64,000 nucleotides of DNA from Pseudonocardia sp. 73-21 (GCF_001899645.1 NZ_MKVV01000048.1:6047-70046), one strand, 5' to 3'; shown: positions 1-8,689, numbered from the stretch's first letter. The notes: a model not told the origin generated them from the letters alone. A program made the numbers and translations.

Positions 1-303
1 GACATCGCGAGGCTGAAGCTCGACGAGGTGGTCGTCTCGGCCACCGACTCGCCCGCCGGCAACCACCCCGTGCTGGCCCTGGACGACGCCGGGAAGCCCG
101 ACCGCTGGCTGCACGTGCCCGGCACCACCGAGGCCCCCCCGCTCGTCACGGTGCCGTTCACCGGCACCGTCTACGACGCCGTCGACGTGATGCTGGACTC
201 GCGGGCCCCGCTCGTCCTCGTGCTCGGTGACGACGGGGCCCCGCGCGGTGCGCTGCGGTGGGACGCCATGGTCGGCGACCTGCGGGCCAGGGGCAACGCA
301 TGA
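1..303 (+). CDS. Osmoprotectant ABC transporter ATP-binding protein, C-terminal part
   Basis: Partial gene entering from the left edge; 100 codons are visible. The segment has the look of the CBS-type regulatory tail that follows the ATPase domain in OpuCA/ProV proteins (hydrophobic strand ending LVLVLGDDG, then a basic C-terminus). The Walker motifs lie outside the window. Its stop overlaps the start of the permease by four bases (ATGA), and permease and OpuAC-type binding protein follow, so the assignment rests mainly on operon context. The role would be energising uptake of glycine betaine, choline or a related quaternary amine at the inner face of the membrane. Confidence 0.75.
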   Translation, partial: DIARLKLDEVVVSATDSPAGNHPVLALDDAGKPDRWLHVPGTTEAPPLVTVPFTGTVYDAVDVMLDSRAPLVLVLGDDGAPRGALRWDAMVGDLRARGNA

Positions 304-1088
304 CCGCGCCCCCGCCGACGATCACCCGTCCGATCGTCACGCCGCTGCGGAAGCGGCGCAGCCTCGCGCTGTTCGTGACCCCCGCCGTCGTCGCGGTGAT
401 CGTCATCGGCGTCGTGCTGTGGATCAACGCCCAGGACTTCACGGCACCCGGGCGGGCCCCGGAGGGCCGGGCGCTCGACTTCGGCGACCTGCTCTCGCAG
501 TTCGGCCAGCACGCCTATCTCGTCGGCGTGTCCACCGTCGTGGTCGTGATCATCTCGATCCCGCTCGGCATCCTGCTCAGCCGGAAGTCGGCGGGCCGCC
601 TCGGCGACGCGGTCCTGTCCATCGGCGGCTTCCTGCAGGCGCTCCCGCCGTTCGGCGTGATCATCCTGATGGCGTTCAGCCCGCTCGGGTTCGGTGCGGG
701 CAGCGCGATCGTCGCGCTCGTCATCGCGTCGTTCCTCCCGGTGCTCACCAACACCGTCGTCGGCCTGCGGGCCGTCGAGCCGTCCTACATCGAGGCCGCC
801 CGCGGCATGGGCATGTCGGCCGGGATGACGCTGCGCCTGGTCGAGCTGCCTCTGGCGGTGCCCGTGATGGTCGCCGGCATCCGCGTGGCCCTCGTCCTCA
901 ACGTCGGCACCGCCACCCTCGCCACCTACATCGGCGCAGGCGGTCTCGGCACCCCGATCCTCAGCATGTTGAAGCTCGGCCGCGCCGACGCGGCCTTCGC
1001 CGTCGCGGCGCTGGTCACCGCGCTGGCGCTGTTCGTCGACTGGCTCGCCGCGGTCGTCGAACGCCTCGTGCGCGGCTCGTCCGCGTGA
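300..1088 (+). CDS. Osmoprotectant ABC transporter permease (OpuCB/ProW-like)
   Basis: A 262-residue integral membrane protein with an N-terminal anchor (about residues 23-42) followed by a BPD_transp_1 domain with five or so further helices. The EAA-type cytoplasmic loop is visible as EAARGMGMSAGMTLRLVELP. The start is the ATG that overlaps the upstream stop, so ATPase and permease are translationally coupled. Binding-protein-dependent permeases of this size are typical of OpuC systems. The substrate is inferred from the neighbouring OpuAC-type binding protein. Confidence 0.9.
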   Translation: MTAPPPTITRPIVTPLRKRRSLALFVTPAVVAVIVIGVVLWINAQDFTAPGRAPEGRALDFGDLLSQFGQHAYLVGVSTVVVVIISIPLGILLSRKSAGRLGDAVLSIGGFLQALPPFGVIILMAFSPLGFGAGSAIVALVIASFLPVLTNTVVGLRAVEPSYIEAARGMGMSAGMTLRLVELPLAVPVMVAGIRVALVLNVGTATLATYIGAGGLGTPILSMLKLGRADAAFAVAALVTALALFVDWLAAVVERLVRGSSA

Positions 1089-1111
1089 TCCACCACCGAA
1101 GGAGAACCATC

Positions 1112-2086
1112 GTGACCTCCCTGAAACGCCGCCTCGTCGCGGCCGTCGCGGGCACCGCGGCCGTCGCCCTGATGGCCGGGTGCGGGCTCCAGCAGAGCGC
1201 CGGACCGTCCGCGGAGGCGGGCAGCAACGCCGCGAAGGTCGACCTGACGGGCAAGACGTTCACCGTCAGCGGCAAGGACTTCGACGAGCAGCTCGTGCTG
1301 TGCGAGATGACGGTCGCGGTGCTCCAGTCCGCCGGCGCCACCGTCAACCCGAAGTGCAACCTCGGCGGCACGCAGGCGGTGCGCAACGCGCTGCTCGGCG
1401 GCCAGATCGACATGTACTGGGACTACACGGGCACCGCCCAGGTCACCTTCCTCGGCGGCAAGCCGATCCAGGACGCGGACCAGCAGTACCAGGCCGTGAA
1501 GAAGGCCGACCTCGCCAAGAACAACATCGTGTGGCTCGCGCCCACCACGTTCAACAACACCTACGCGATGGCGGTGCTGGACTCGAAGGCCCAGGAGCTC
1601 GGCATCACCACCGACTCCGACATCGCCGCCTACTACAACAAGGGCGGCAAGGGCACGATGTGCGTCGAGAGCGAGTGGCTCAACCGCGACGACGGACTGC
1701 CCGGCTTCCTGAAGACCTACGGCTTCAAGCTCCCGGCCGGCCAGCCCACGGTGCTCGACACCGGTGCGATCTACCAGGCCACCGCCGACCCGAACAAGTG
1801 CCTGTTCGGCGAGGTGTTCACCACCGACGGCCGCATCCCGGCGCTCAAGCTGCGGGTGCTCACCGACGACAAGACCTACCAGCCGCTCTACAACGCGGCG
1901 CTGACCGTGCGGAAGTCGGTGTTCGACGCGAACCCGGGCCTCGCCGACCTCTTCGCCCCGATCTCGGCCGCCCTCACCAACGAGGAGATGCTGAAGCTCA
2001 ACGGCGAGAAGTCGTCGGACAACGTCCCGGAGCGCAAGGTCGCCCGTGACTGGCTGGCCTCGAAGGGCTTCATCGCGAACCCGTGA
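1112..2086 (+). CDS. Osmoprotectant ABC transporter substrate-binding lipoprotein (OpuAC domain)
   Basis: A 324-residue lipoprotein. The signal peptide runs from a basic MTSLKRR start to the lipobox LMAG-C, so the mature protein should be anchored outside the membrane. The remaining sequence is an OpuAC-like domain (FTVSGKDFDEQ, then GGQIDMYWDYTGT, a region characteristic of glycine betaine/choline binding proteins). The GTG start follows a GGAGA ribosome site at about 1101-1105. It is the third gene of the operon and captures the solute for the permease. The exact quaternary amine cannot be read from sequence. Confidence 0.9.
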   Translation: MTSLKRRLVAAVAGTAAVALMAGCGLQQSAGPSAEAGSNAAKVDLTGKTFTVSGKDFDEQLVLCEMTVAVLQSAGATVNPKCNLGGTQAVRNALLGGQIDMYWDYTGTAQVTFLGGKPIQDADQQYQAVKKADLAKNNIVWLAPTTFNNTYAMAVLDSKAQELGITTDSDIAAYYNKGGKGTMCVESEWLNRDDGLPGFLKTYGFKLPAGQPTVLDTGAIYQATADPNKCLFGEVFTTDGRIPALKLRVLTDDKTYQPLYNAALTVRKSVFDANPGLADLFAPISAALTNEEMLKLNGEKSSDNVPERKVARDWLASKGFIANP

Positions 2087-2097
2087 TCACCTGACGT

Positions 2098-2165
2098 CCT
2101 CGCAGATCGGCCGTCCTCCTCGCAGAGTCCGGAACCTCGGTGAGGAGGACACCGGGTCTGCGAGG
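2098..2165. terminator. Long imperfect hairpin between convergent operons
   Basis: Two nested perfect arms are visible: CCTCGCAGA (2098-2106) with TCTGCGAGG (2157-2165), and inside them GTCCTCCTC (2113-2121) with GAGGAGGAC (2142-2150). It lies between the stop of the opu operon and the stop of the convergent tam gene, where a bidirectional terminator is expected. There is no U-tract, which is common for actinobacterial terminators. Confidence 0.6.
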
Positions 2166-2171
2166 AACCGA

Positions 2172-2936
2172 TCAGGGGGTGCGGGCCACCGCGAAGAGGC
2201 GGCGGAACGGGAACCAGGTCGTGCCGTCGGCGCGGGCGGGGTAGGCCTCGCGCAGCCTCGGGGCCAGCTCCGCGCGGAACGCCGCGTAGGCGTCGGGCTC
2301 CAGCGCGTCGCGGACCGGGCGCAGGGCCGTGGCGCTGATCCACCGCAGCACCGGGTCCTCCCCCGTCAGGCGCTGCAGGTACGTCGTCTCCCAGACGTCG
2401 ACGTCCGCGCCCGCCGCCGCCATCAGCTCCGCGTACCCCGCCGGCTCGGGCACCGCGTCCCCGCCGCGCACGGTGACCCGCCCGCGCCACGCCGGCTCGT
2501 CGAGCAGCTCCCGGATGAGCACGTGCGAGGGCGCGCCGAAGTTGCCCGGCACCTGCAGCGCGAACCAGCCGCCCGACGGCATCGCGGCGATCCAGCCCGG
2601 GAGCAGGTCGAGGTGGGTGGGCACCCACTGCAGCACGGCGCTGGTGACCACCACGTCGTCGTGCGCGCCGGGCGTCCAGTCGACGACGTCGGCCTGCTCG
2701 GCCTCGATCCCACGCGAACGAGCCGCGGCCACCATCTCCGCCGACGAGTCCGACGCCGCGACCTGCGCGTCCGGCCAGCGGGCGGCGAGCAGGGCCGTGA
2801 GGTGGCCGGGGCCGCAACCGAGGTCCACCACCCGCCGCGGAGCCTCGGCGCCGATACGGGCCAGGAGGTCGTGGAAGGGCCGGGAGCGGTGGTCGTCGAA
2901 GCCGAGGTACAGGGCCGGGTCCCAGGAGGTGCTCAC
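2172..2936 (-). CDS. tam: Trans-aconitate 2-methyltransferase
   Basis: A 254-residue SAM-dependent methyltransferase. The Rossmann motif I is VVDLGCGPGHLT at about residues 40-51, followed by the motif II acidic residue (VAASDSSAEM). The N-terminal TSWDPALYLGFDDHRSRPF and the QWVPTHLDLLPGWIAAMPSGGWFALQVPGNF stretch are typical of Tam, which methylates spontaneously formed trans-aconitate in the cytoplasm. The GTG at 2936 is preceded by no strong ribosome site, but family alignments start at this point. It follows a small conserved gene downstream of dnaG on the same strand. Confidence 0.88.
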   Translation of the reverse strand: MSTSWDPALYLGFDDHRSRPFHDLLARIGAEAPRRVVDLGCGPGHLTALLAARWPDAQVAASDSSAEMVAAARSRGIEAEQADVVDWTPGAHDDVVVTSAVLQWVPTHLDLLPGWIAAMPSGGWFALQVPGNFGAPSHVLIRELLDEPAWRGRVTVRGGDAVPEPAGYAELMAAAGADVDVWETTYLQRLTGEDPVLRWISATALRPVRDALEPDAYAAFRAELAPRLREAYPARADGTTWFPFRRLFAVARTP

Positions 2937-2962
2937 GACGCCGGACAGTACGCTCGTACTGT

Positions 2963-3484
2963 TCAGCGGAACCCGAGCTTCCGCGCCGCGTCCGCCGCCA
3001 CCTGACGGGCCGCGGCCTCGTCGGTACCCGGGTCGGGCCGGACCTGCAGCAGCACCCCGTCGCGGCCGGGGACCTTGCGCTGCACGAACCACGCGCCTCC
3101 CCCGGGCAGGTCGCGGTGGTGCCTGCTCTTGATCGACGCCTCGACGCGCTCGTGCACGGTCTGCGGCACGCGGCCGGGTTCGGCCAGACGCAGGCGCACC
3201 GGCGGGAGGTCCTCGATCAGCACGGCACCCCCGAGGTCCTCGACGAGCCGGGCCTCGACCAGCGTGATCGCACCGTTGCCCCAGGTGGCCTTGCTGACCA
3301 GACCCCAGCCCACGCGGCGGGGGCCCTCCACCCACAGCCCGAGGGAGGTGGCCACCACGTGCCCTCCGCCCGTCAGCGCCGCGGTGGCGATCACGTGCTC
3401 GTCGGCGGCGAGGTGGGCGGCGAACCCCGGCGGCATCTCGTTGCGGCCGAGCAGCTTCTTGATGAGGTTCACTGCCCCGACCAT
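2963..3484 (-). CDS. Conserved hypothetical protein downstream of dnaG
   Basis: A 173-residue protein beginning MVGAVNLIKKLLGRNEMPPGF. It contains a GGGHVVATSLGLWVEGP strand-turn-strand pattern that resembles PH-like small domains of actinobacterial proteins, but I cannot name a function. It starts 16 bases after the dnaG stop, so it is probably cotranscribed with dnaG and tam. An alternative GTG start at 3472 (NLIKKLLGR) is equally possible; neither has a strong ribosome site. Confidence 0.75.
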   Translation of the reverse strand: MVGAVNLIKKLLGRNEMPPGFAAHLAADEHVIATAALTGGGHVVATSLGLWVEGPRRVGWGLVSKATWGNGAITLVEARLVEDLGGAVLIEDLPPVRLRLAEPGRVPQTVHERVEASIKSRHHRDLPGGGAWFVQRKVPGRDGVLLQVRPDPGTDEAAARQVAADAARKLGFR

Positions 3485-3500
3485 TCGCTCGCAAGCTCGC

Positions 3501-5363
3501 TCATCGGGCGGCCATCGCCCGCAGCGCGATCCGGTACTGCTCCAGCGGCACGAGATCACCGAAGAGCTGGTGGTAGCCGTCGGGATCCTCGACCGGGTTG
3601 GTGCGCTGCAGCCGCGACTTGAGCTCCGTGACCTGCGCCTCGACCAGCGCGAGCCGCACCCCGGCGATGACGCTGCTGACGTAGCGCGCCGCCTCGCCGT
3701 CGAAGCGCGAGCCGGTGCGGCGCGGCAGCTCCATCGGTTCGACGGCCAGCTCGGACACCAGCGGCCGCACCTCGGGCGTGCACTCGGCCATGACCGCCTC
3801 CAGCCACGGCTGCCCCGAGAGCCCTGTGCTCACCCCGCCCGCGATCTGCATGGCGCGGTGCACCCCGGCCAGCGCCGGGTGGGTGAAGGCGGCCTCGGGC
3901 AGCTCGTCGTAGCTCGGGCCGGCGAGCGCGGGCACCTGCAGAGCGGCCTTGAGCGCCTCGCGCTGGACGTGCAGGCGGGGGTCGTCCTTCGGTGGCGGAG
4001 CGGCGCGGCGGCGTCCCCCCTCGACGGGGGCTCCGGCCGACTCCCGCACCCGGCGCACGACCATGCCGATGTCGTCCCAGCTGGTCCAGCCGGCCAGACG
4101 GCGGGCGTACTCGTCGCGCAGGTCCTCGCGCTTGATCTTCGCGACCATCGGCACGGCCCGCTGCAGCGCGGCGACGCGGCCCTCGGCGGCGTCGAGGTCG
4201 TACTCGCGCAGCACCGACCGGATCGCGAACTCGTAGATCGGCTCGCGGCGCGCCACCAGGTCGCGCACCGCGGTGTCGCCGTGGCTCTGGCGCAGCTCGC
4301 AGGGGTCCTGGCCGTCGGGCGCGATGGTGACGAACGTCTGGGTGGCGAAGGTCTGCTCGCCCTCGAACGCCTTGAGCGCCGCCGCCTGGCCGGCCGCGTC
4401 GCCGTCGAAGGTGTAGATGACCTCGCCCATGTCGAACGAGTCGTCGCCGATGAGCCGGCGGATCACGGAGATGTGGTCGGCGCCGAACGCGGTGCCGCAG
4501 GAGGCGACGGCGGTGGGCACACCGGCGAGGTGCATGGCCATGACGTCGGTGTAGCCCTCGACCACCACCACCTGGCGGCGCTTGACGATCTCCTGCTTGG
4601 CGAGGTCGAGCCCGAACAGCACGCTGGACTTGCGGTAGACCGGCGAGTCCGACGTGTTGAGGTACTTGGCCTCGATCTTGTCGTCGTCGTAGAGGCGCCG
4701 CGCGCCGAACCCGACGACCTCGCCACCGCGGTCGCGGATGGGCCAGAGCAGGCGGCGGTGGAACCGGTCGATGGGGCTGCCCCGCGAACCCTCCTTGGAC
4801 AGTCCGGCCTTGGTCAGCTCGTCGAGGGAGAATCCGGCCGACAGCAGGTGCTTGGTGAGCGCGTCCCAGCCGGCGGGGGCGTAGCCGCAGCCGAACCGGG
4901 CCGCGGCGGCGGTGTCGAAGCCGCGCGAGGTGAGGAACTGGACGGCCGGGGCGGCCTCGGGGGTGCGCAGCTGTGCGGCGTAGAACTCGGCCGCGCGCTT
5001 GTTGGCCTCGAGCAGGCGGGTCTTGGTGCCGCGGTCGCGCTGGACGGAGCTGCCGCCGCCCTCGTAGGTGAGCTGGAACCCGACCTTGTCGGCCAGCCGC
5101 TCGACGGCCTCGACGAACCCGACGACCTCGATCTTCTGGATGAACGCGATGGCGTCGCCGCCCTCGGCGCACCCGAAGCAGTGGAACGTGCCGTGGCTGG
5201 GCCGGACGTTGAACGACGGCGACTTCTCGTCGTGGAACGGGCACAACCCCTTCAGCGAGCCGGAGCCGGCGGGGCGCAGGGCCACGTAGTCACCGATGAC
5301 CTCGTCGATGCGGGCTCGGTCGCGGACCTCGACGATGTCGCTGTCACGGATCCGTCCTGGCAC
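3501..5363 (-). CDS. dnaG: DNA primase
   Basis: A 620-residue primase that makes RNA primers at the replication fork. In order: CHC2 zinc finger (CPFH at about residue 41 and CFGC at about 62), catalytic core with the TOPRIM motif VVVEGYTDVMA near residue 268, an acidic DGDAAG metal site at about 323, and a C-terminal DnaB-interacting region. The length is normal for the family. The GTG start gives the usual N-terminus PGRIRDSDIVEVRDRARID. It leads a short minus-strand run with a small conserved gene and tam. Confidence 0.97.
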   Translation of the reverse strand: MPGRIRDSDIVEVRDRARIDEVIGDYVALRPAGSGSLKGLCPFHDEKSPSFNVRPSHGTFHCFGCAEGGDAIAFIQKIEVVGFVEAVERLADKVGFQLTYEGGGSSVQRDRGTKTRLLEANKRAAEFYAAQLRTPEAAPAVQFLTSRGFDTAAAARFGCGYAPAGWDALTKHLLSAGFSLDELTKAGLSKEGSRGSPIDRFHRRLLWPIRDRGGEVVGFGARRLYDDDKIEAKYLNTSDSPVYRKSSVLFGLDLAKQEIVKRRQVVVVEGYTDVMAMHLAGVPTAVASCGTAFGADHISVIRRLIGDDSFDMGEVIYTFDGDAAGQAAALKAFEGEQTFATQTFVTIAPDGQDPCELRQSHGDTAVRDLVARREPIYEFAIRSVLREYDLDAAEGRVAALQRAVPMVAKIKREDLRDEYARRLAGWTSWDDIGMVVRRVRESAGAPVEGGRRRAAPPPKDDPRLHVQREALKAALQVPALAGPSYDELPEAAFTHPALAGVHRAMQIAGGVSTGLSGQPWLEAVMAECTPEVRPLVSELAVEPMELPRRTGSRFDGEAARYVSSVIAGVRLALVEAQVTELKSRLQRTNPVEDPDGYHQLFGDLVPLEQYRIALRAMAAR

Positions 5364-5373
5364 GGGCCTGAGT

Positions 5374-5559
5374 CTAGGCCGCGTGCACCGGGCGTCGCAC
5401 GGGGTCGGTGGAGGTGCGCTGCTCCGGGATCACCGGCTCCTCGGCGCGACGTGGGCCCGGCAGCAGCAGCTCGGCGAGGAACGGCGACGCCGCCATCAGC
5501 AGCAGCACCGTGATGCCGCCGGCGGAGCCGAGGGTGGAGATCACCGTGGAGAAGGTCAT
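5374..5559 (-). CDS. Small hypothetical membrane protein
   Basis: A 61-residue reading frame immediately upstream of dnaG on the same strand. It has one hydrophobic segment (STVISTLGSAGGITVLLLMAASPFLAELLLP is split by a Pro, about residues 4-34) and a hydrophilic tail. A GGAG lies just two bases before the ATG, which is short spacing. No family is recognised. The 10-base gap to dnaG favours a real small gene, but it could be chance. Confidence 0.45.
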   Translation of the reverse strand: MTFSTVISTLGSAGGITVLLLMAASPFLAELLLPGPRRAEEPVIPEQRTSTDPVRRPVHAA

Positions 5560-5661
5560 GGCTCCACGATGACCGTCGAACCCGTGCGGGATCTCAGCCG
5601 AAGCTGGGAATTGGCTGTGCGTCCGGGCCGGCCCGGTGACAGGCCGTCGTCGTGTTCGTGA

Positions 5662-6630
5662 TCAACGTCCTGCGTCGCCTGCCGCCGGACGTGACGGCCG
5701 GTCGGGAACCGGGTGATACGACGTCGCAGGTGGACCCGGAGGCGTTCGCGACGCCGCCGGCGGACTTCCGCGGCCGGCGCGCCCGAAGAGGCCCAGCCCG
5801 AGGTACATGCCGACCAGCGCGATGCCCAGGCCGAGGAGGGCCTGCAGGGTCAGGGGCTCGCCCAGGATCGGCACCGCCAGCAGCACCACGGTGGCCGGCA
5901 CGAGGTTCAGCAGGGCGCTGACGTGCACGGTGCCGGTGCGGCGCAGCAGCACGAACATCACCGCGAACGCGATGGCCGAGTTGAACACGCCGAGCCAGCC
6001 GATCGCCGCCCAGGCCCCGAGGGTCGGCGGCACCCAGGCGGCCCCGCTGAACGGCATCACGACGAGCGTCACGAGCAGGCAGGCCACCATCTGCACGATG
6101 ACGCTCATGCTGATCGCCGTGCCCGCGCCGAAGCGCTTCTGGTAGAGCGTGCCCGCCGTGAGCGACACCATCCCGAGCACCGGGAACACCACGGCGCCGC
6201 CGACCGCCCCGCCGATCTCGTCGCTGAGCACCACGTAGACCCCGGCTGCGCCGAGCACGAGCCCGAGCACCGGCGCCGGGCCGAGCCGGTCGCCCAGCAG
6301 CAGCGGCGTCAGCAGCCCGACCAGCAGGGGGGCCATCCCGAGCACCAGGCTCGACAGCCCGGCGGGCACCCCGGCCGCCAGGCCCGTGTAGACCCCGCTG
6401 AACTGCCCCATCTGCAGCAGCAGCGCCGCCACCACCAGGTGCAGCCAGGCCCGGCCGCGCGGCAGCGCGGGGCGCGTGACCAGCGCGACCACGCCCATCA
6501 CGACGGTGGCGATCGCGAAGCGCCACAACAGCACCGTCAGGACGTCGGTGCGCTGGGTGGCGAGCTTGCCGGCGAGGAATCCGGAGGCCCAGAGCGGCAC
6601 GAAGGCGACGCTGAGCAGGATGACGCGCAC
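5662..6630 (-). CDS. EamA/DMT-family transporter
   Basis: A 322-residue membrane protein with ten predicted helices in two EamA repeats, the usual architecture of drug/metabolite transporters of the RhaT/YdcZ superfamily. The first repeat begins LLSVAFVPLWASGFLAGKLA and the second covers FPVLGMVSLTAGTLYQKRF to the end. The GTG at 6630 puts the first helix at the N-terminus. It is transcribed divergently from the DUF1524 lipoprotein gene with about 115 bases between the starts. The transported compound is unknown. Confidence 0.85.
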   Translation of the reverse strand: MRVILLSVAFVPLWASGFLAGKLATQRTDVLTVLLWRFAIATVVMGVVALVTRPALPRGRAWLHLVVAALLLQMGQFSGVYTGLAAGVPAGLSSLVLGMAPLLVGLLTPLLLGDRLGPAPVLGLVLGAAGVYVVLSDEIGGAVGGAVVFPVLGMVSLTAGTLYQKRFGAGTAISMSVIVQMVACLLVTLVVMPFSGAAWVPPTLGAWAAIGWLGVFNSAIAFAVMFVLLRRTGTVHVSALLNLVPATVVLLAVPILGEPLTLQALLGLGIALVGMYLGLGLFGRAGRGSPPAASRTPPGPPATSYHPVPDRPSRPAAGDAGR

Positions 6631-6746
6631 GGCCCCACTGTTCGCATGGCTAACGGAGGTGTCAAAGCGGGGTGCCCGGGACCACATGCGCCGAACGGCC
6701 GCGCGCCCTCCCCCGTCCCGGCCGCCCGGACCGGCACCATCCTCCG

Positions 6747-7529
6747 GTGCGGCACTACAGAACGGCCCGGCTCCTCGCAGTGGCAACGACCGTGGTCTCC
6801 CTCGCGGGATGCTCGGCCCTCCCGACCCTGACCCTGCCGGCGTTCCCGGCACCGGCGGCGGCCCCGGCCGCGGGCACCACCCCGACCCCGTGGCGGCCGA
6901 GCCCCACGGTCACGGCGGCCCCGACCGCCGTCCCCGGTGGCGCCGCCGCCGCGCTCGCGAAACTCCCGGTCAAGGGCCGCGCACCCAGGACCGGCTACAC
7001 GCGCGAACAGTTCGGGGCGGCGTGGGCCGACGTCGACCACAACGGCTGCGACCAGCGCAACGACGTGCTCGCCCGCGACATGACGAACGAGACCTTCAAG
7101 CCCGGCACCCGCAACTGCGTCGTGCTGACCGGCACGCTGAAGGACCCCTACACCGGCAGGACCATCGCGTTCACCCGCGGCCAGGGCACCAGCGAGGCCG
7201 TGCAGATCGACCACGTCGTCGCGCTCTCGGACGCCTGGCAGAAGGGCGCACAGATGCTGCCGGCCGACAGTCGCGTGCGGCTGGGCAACGACCCCCTGAA
7301 CCTGCTCGCCGTGGACGGGCCGACCAACCAGTCCAAGGGCGACGGCGACGCCGCCACCTGGTTGCCCGGCGTGAAGAGCTACCGGTGCTCGTACGTGGCC
7401 CGACAGGTGGAGGTCAAGGCGAAGTACGGCCTGTGGGTGACCCAGGCCGAGCACGATGCCATCGCCGGCGTACTGGCCGGGTGCCCGGGGCAGAAGCTCC
7501 CGCCGGACTCGACGGTGGCTGCCCGGTAG
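6747..7529 (+). CDS. Secreted HNH/DUF1524 nuclease-like lipoprotein
   Basis: A 260-residue exported protein. The signal peptide ends in the lipobox SLAG-C at about residue 22, followed by an Ala/Pro/Thr-rich linker. The C-terminal half has the DUF1524 His-Me finger layout: IDHVVALSDAWQKGA, then LGNDPLNLLAVDGPTNQSKGD, which carries the conserved His and Asn of HNH nucleases. Such proteins are widespread in actinobacteria and presumed extracellular nucleases; activity here is inferred. The GTG at 6747 was chosen because it places the basic residues directly before the signal helix. Confidence 0.85.
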   Translation: MRHYRTARLLAVATTVVSLAGCSALPTLTLPAFPAPAAAPAAGTTPTPWRPSPTVTAAPTAVPGGAAAALAKLPVKGRAPRTGYTREQFGAAWADVDHNGCDQRNDVLARDMTNETFKPGTRNCVVLTGTLKDPYTGRTIAFTRGQGTSEAVQIDHVVALSDAWQKGAQMLPADSRVRLGNDPLNLLAVDGPTNQSKGDGDAATWLPGVKSYRCSYVARQVEVKAKYGLWVTQAEHDAIAGVLAGCPGQKLPPDSTVAAR

Positions 7530-7532
7530 CGC

Positions 7533-7563
7533 TTGCCTTCGAGCGCACTCGAAGGCCTACCGT
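7533..7563 (+). promoter_or_regulatory. MerR-type promoter and operator
   Basis: A perfect 9-base inverted repeat, GCCTTCGAG-CGCA-CTCGAAGGC (7535-7556), fills the gap between a -35-like TTGCCT (7533-7538) and a -10-like TACCGT (7558-7563). The spacing is 19 bases, the stretched spacing typical of promoters that MerR-family proteins activate by DNA distortion. The MerR gene starts a few bases downstream, so autoregulation is the simple reading. Confidence 0.7.
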
Positions 7564-7569
7564 GAGGTG

Positions 7570-8001
7570 GTGACGACCAGCGTGGAGGACGCGCTCGACC
7601 GCCTGCGCCGCCAGGACACGGCGCCGCCCGAGCCCGGCAGCACGCTGAGCATCGCGGAGATGGCCGAGCGCACCGGCGTCACAGCCCACACCCTGCGGTA
7701 CTACGAACGCATCGGGCTGCTGGACCGCGTCGCCCGCGACGCCTCGGGGTACCGGGCCTACTCGGCGGGCGACTACGGCCGCGTCGTGTTCCTCACCCGC
7801 CTGCGCATGACGGGCATGCCGATCCGGGAGCTGCTGCGCTACGTGGAGCTGGCCGGCGCCGGCGAGGCTACGGTGGACGAGCGTCTGGAGATGCTGCTGG
7901 CCCACCGCGAGTCCGTGCGCCGGCAGCTCGCCGAGCTGCAGTTCGCCCTGGACACGATCGACTTCAAGATCGCCTCCTACGGCGGGAGCTGCGTTCCCTG
8001 A
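7570..8001 (+). CDS. MerR-family transcriptional regulator
   Basis: A 143-residue regulator. The winged helix-turn-helix covers about residues 22-90 (LSIAEMAERTGVTAHTLRYYERIGLL, the MerR signature) and is followed by a dimerisation helix with RESVRRQLAELQFALDTIDFK. The C-terminus ends SYGGSCVP with a single Cys, so a classic metal-binding Cys pair is absent; the layout resembles the AdhR/NmlR group that senses electrophiles or regulates oxidoreductases. GTG codons at 7567 and 7570 are both possible starts. A strong operator overlaps its own promoter. Confidence 0.92.
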   Translation: MTTSVEDALDRLRRQDTAPPEPGSTLSIAEMAERTGVTAHTLRYYERIGLLDRVARDASGYRAYSAGDYGRVVFLTRLRMTGMPIRELLRYVELAGAGEATVDERLEMLLAHRESVRRQLAELQFALDTIDFKIASYGGSCVP

Positions 8002-8022
8002 GGGCCGCAGCCGTCGACGGGG

Positions 8023-8604
8023 TCAGGACGCCACCAGCGGGCCGACGAACGTGCCCGGGTGGGTGGCGCCGTCCTGGCGCAGCACCGGGTCGCCGAGCGA
8101 CCAGCGGGTGACGAGCTGGTGGGTGTCGCCGGGCGGCGTCGTGATGATCTCCGTGGGCACCCAGCCGGCACCCCCGCTGAGGTAGGTCAGCGTGGCGGAG
8201 GCCTTCCTGCCCGGCCCCAGCGTGGTGCGGGGCTGCACGGCGTCGGCACCGGGGCGCGGCACCGGGTAGGTGGGGCCGTTCGGGTCGGCCGGGCCGAGCA
8301 GGTCGACGCCGGGCACCCCGGTGACGTAGCAGGGCCGGCTGGAGATGTTGGTGTACACCAGCGCCACCGTCTTCTGGCCGGGGTTGACGTCGGGGCCCCG
8401 GCCGCCGACGCGCAGGCCCAGGTCGGCGGCGGTGCACCGGACGACGGGTTCGGCCGTGGGGGTGGGTGCCGCCTCCGTGCTGGTCGCCGCCGGGGCGGTG
8501 GTGGCCGGCTCCGCCACCGGCGCGAGCGGTTCGGTCCCGCTGCAGGCGGTGATCGTCGTGAGTGCGACGGCGGCCGCGAGCAACCCTGCCCATGATCGAA
8601 CCAT
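8023..8604 (-). CDS. DUF4232-family lipoprotein
   Basis: A 193-residue protein with a signal peptide and lipobox TITA-C at about residue 20, then a Thr/Ala/Pro-rich spacer and a DUF4232 domain (CTAADLGLRVGG ... VALVYTNISSRPCYVTGVPGVDL). DUF4232 proteins are abundant exported proteins of actinobacteria with no assigned function. The two Cys residues in the domain may form a disulfide. The ATG at 8604 was preferred over upstream starts because it begins the signal peptide. Confidence 0.85.
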   Translation of the reverse strand: MVRSWAGLLAAAVALTTITACSGTEPLAPVAEPATTAPAATSTEAAPTPTAEPVVRCTAADLGLRVGGRGPDVNPGQKTVALVYTNISSRPCYVTGVPGVDLLGPADPNGPTYPVPRPGADAVQPRTTLGPGRKASATLTYLSGGAGWVPTEIITTPPGDTHQLVTRWSLGDPVLRQDGATHPGTFVGPLVAS

Positions 8605-8689
8605 GGCCGCACGCCACCGAGCACCGCCCGCGAATCCCGCTCGCACCCGGCCCCGCCGCCCGGTAGAACACCCGAATGGGGATCTTCGG

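Noticed and set aside
3075..5513. A long frame opposite dnaG
   Set aside because: Antisense shadow of dnaG; no signal, motif or ribosome site.
5560..5661. Possible tRNA gene near dnaG as in some actinobacteria
   Set aside because: No cloverleaf arms or GTTCGA-type T-loop followed by a matching acceptor stem could be made.
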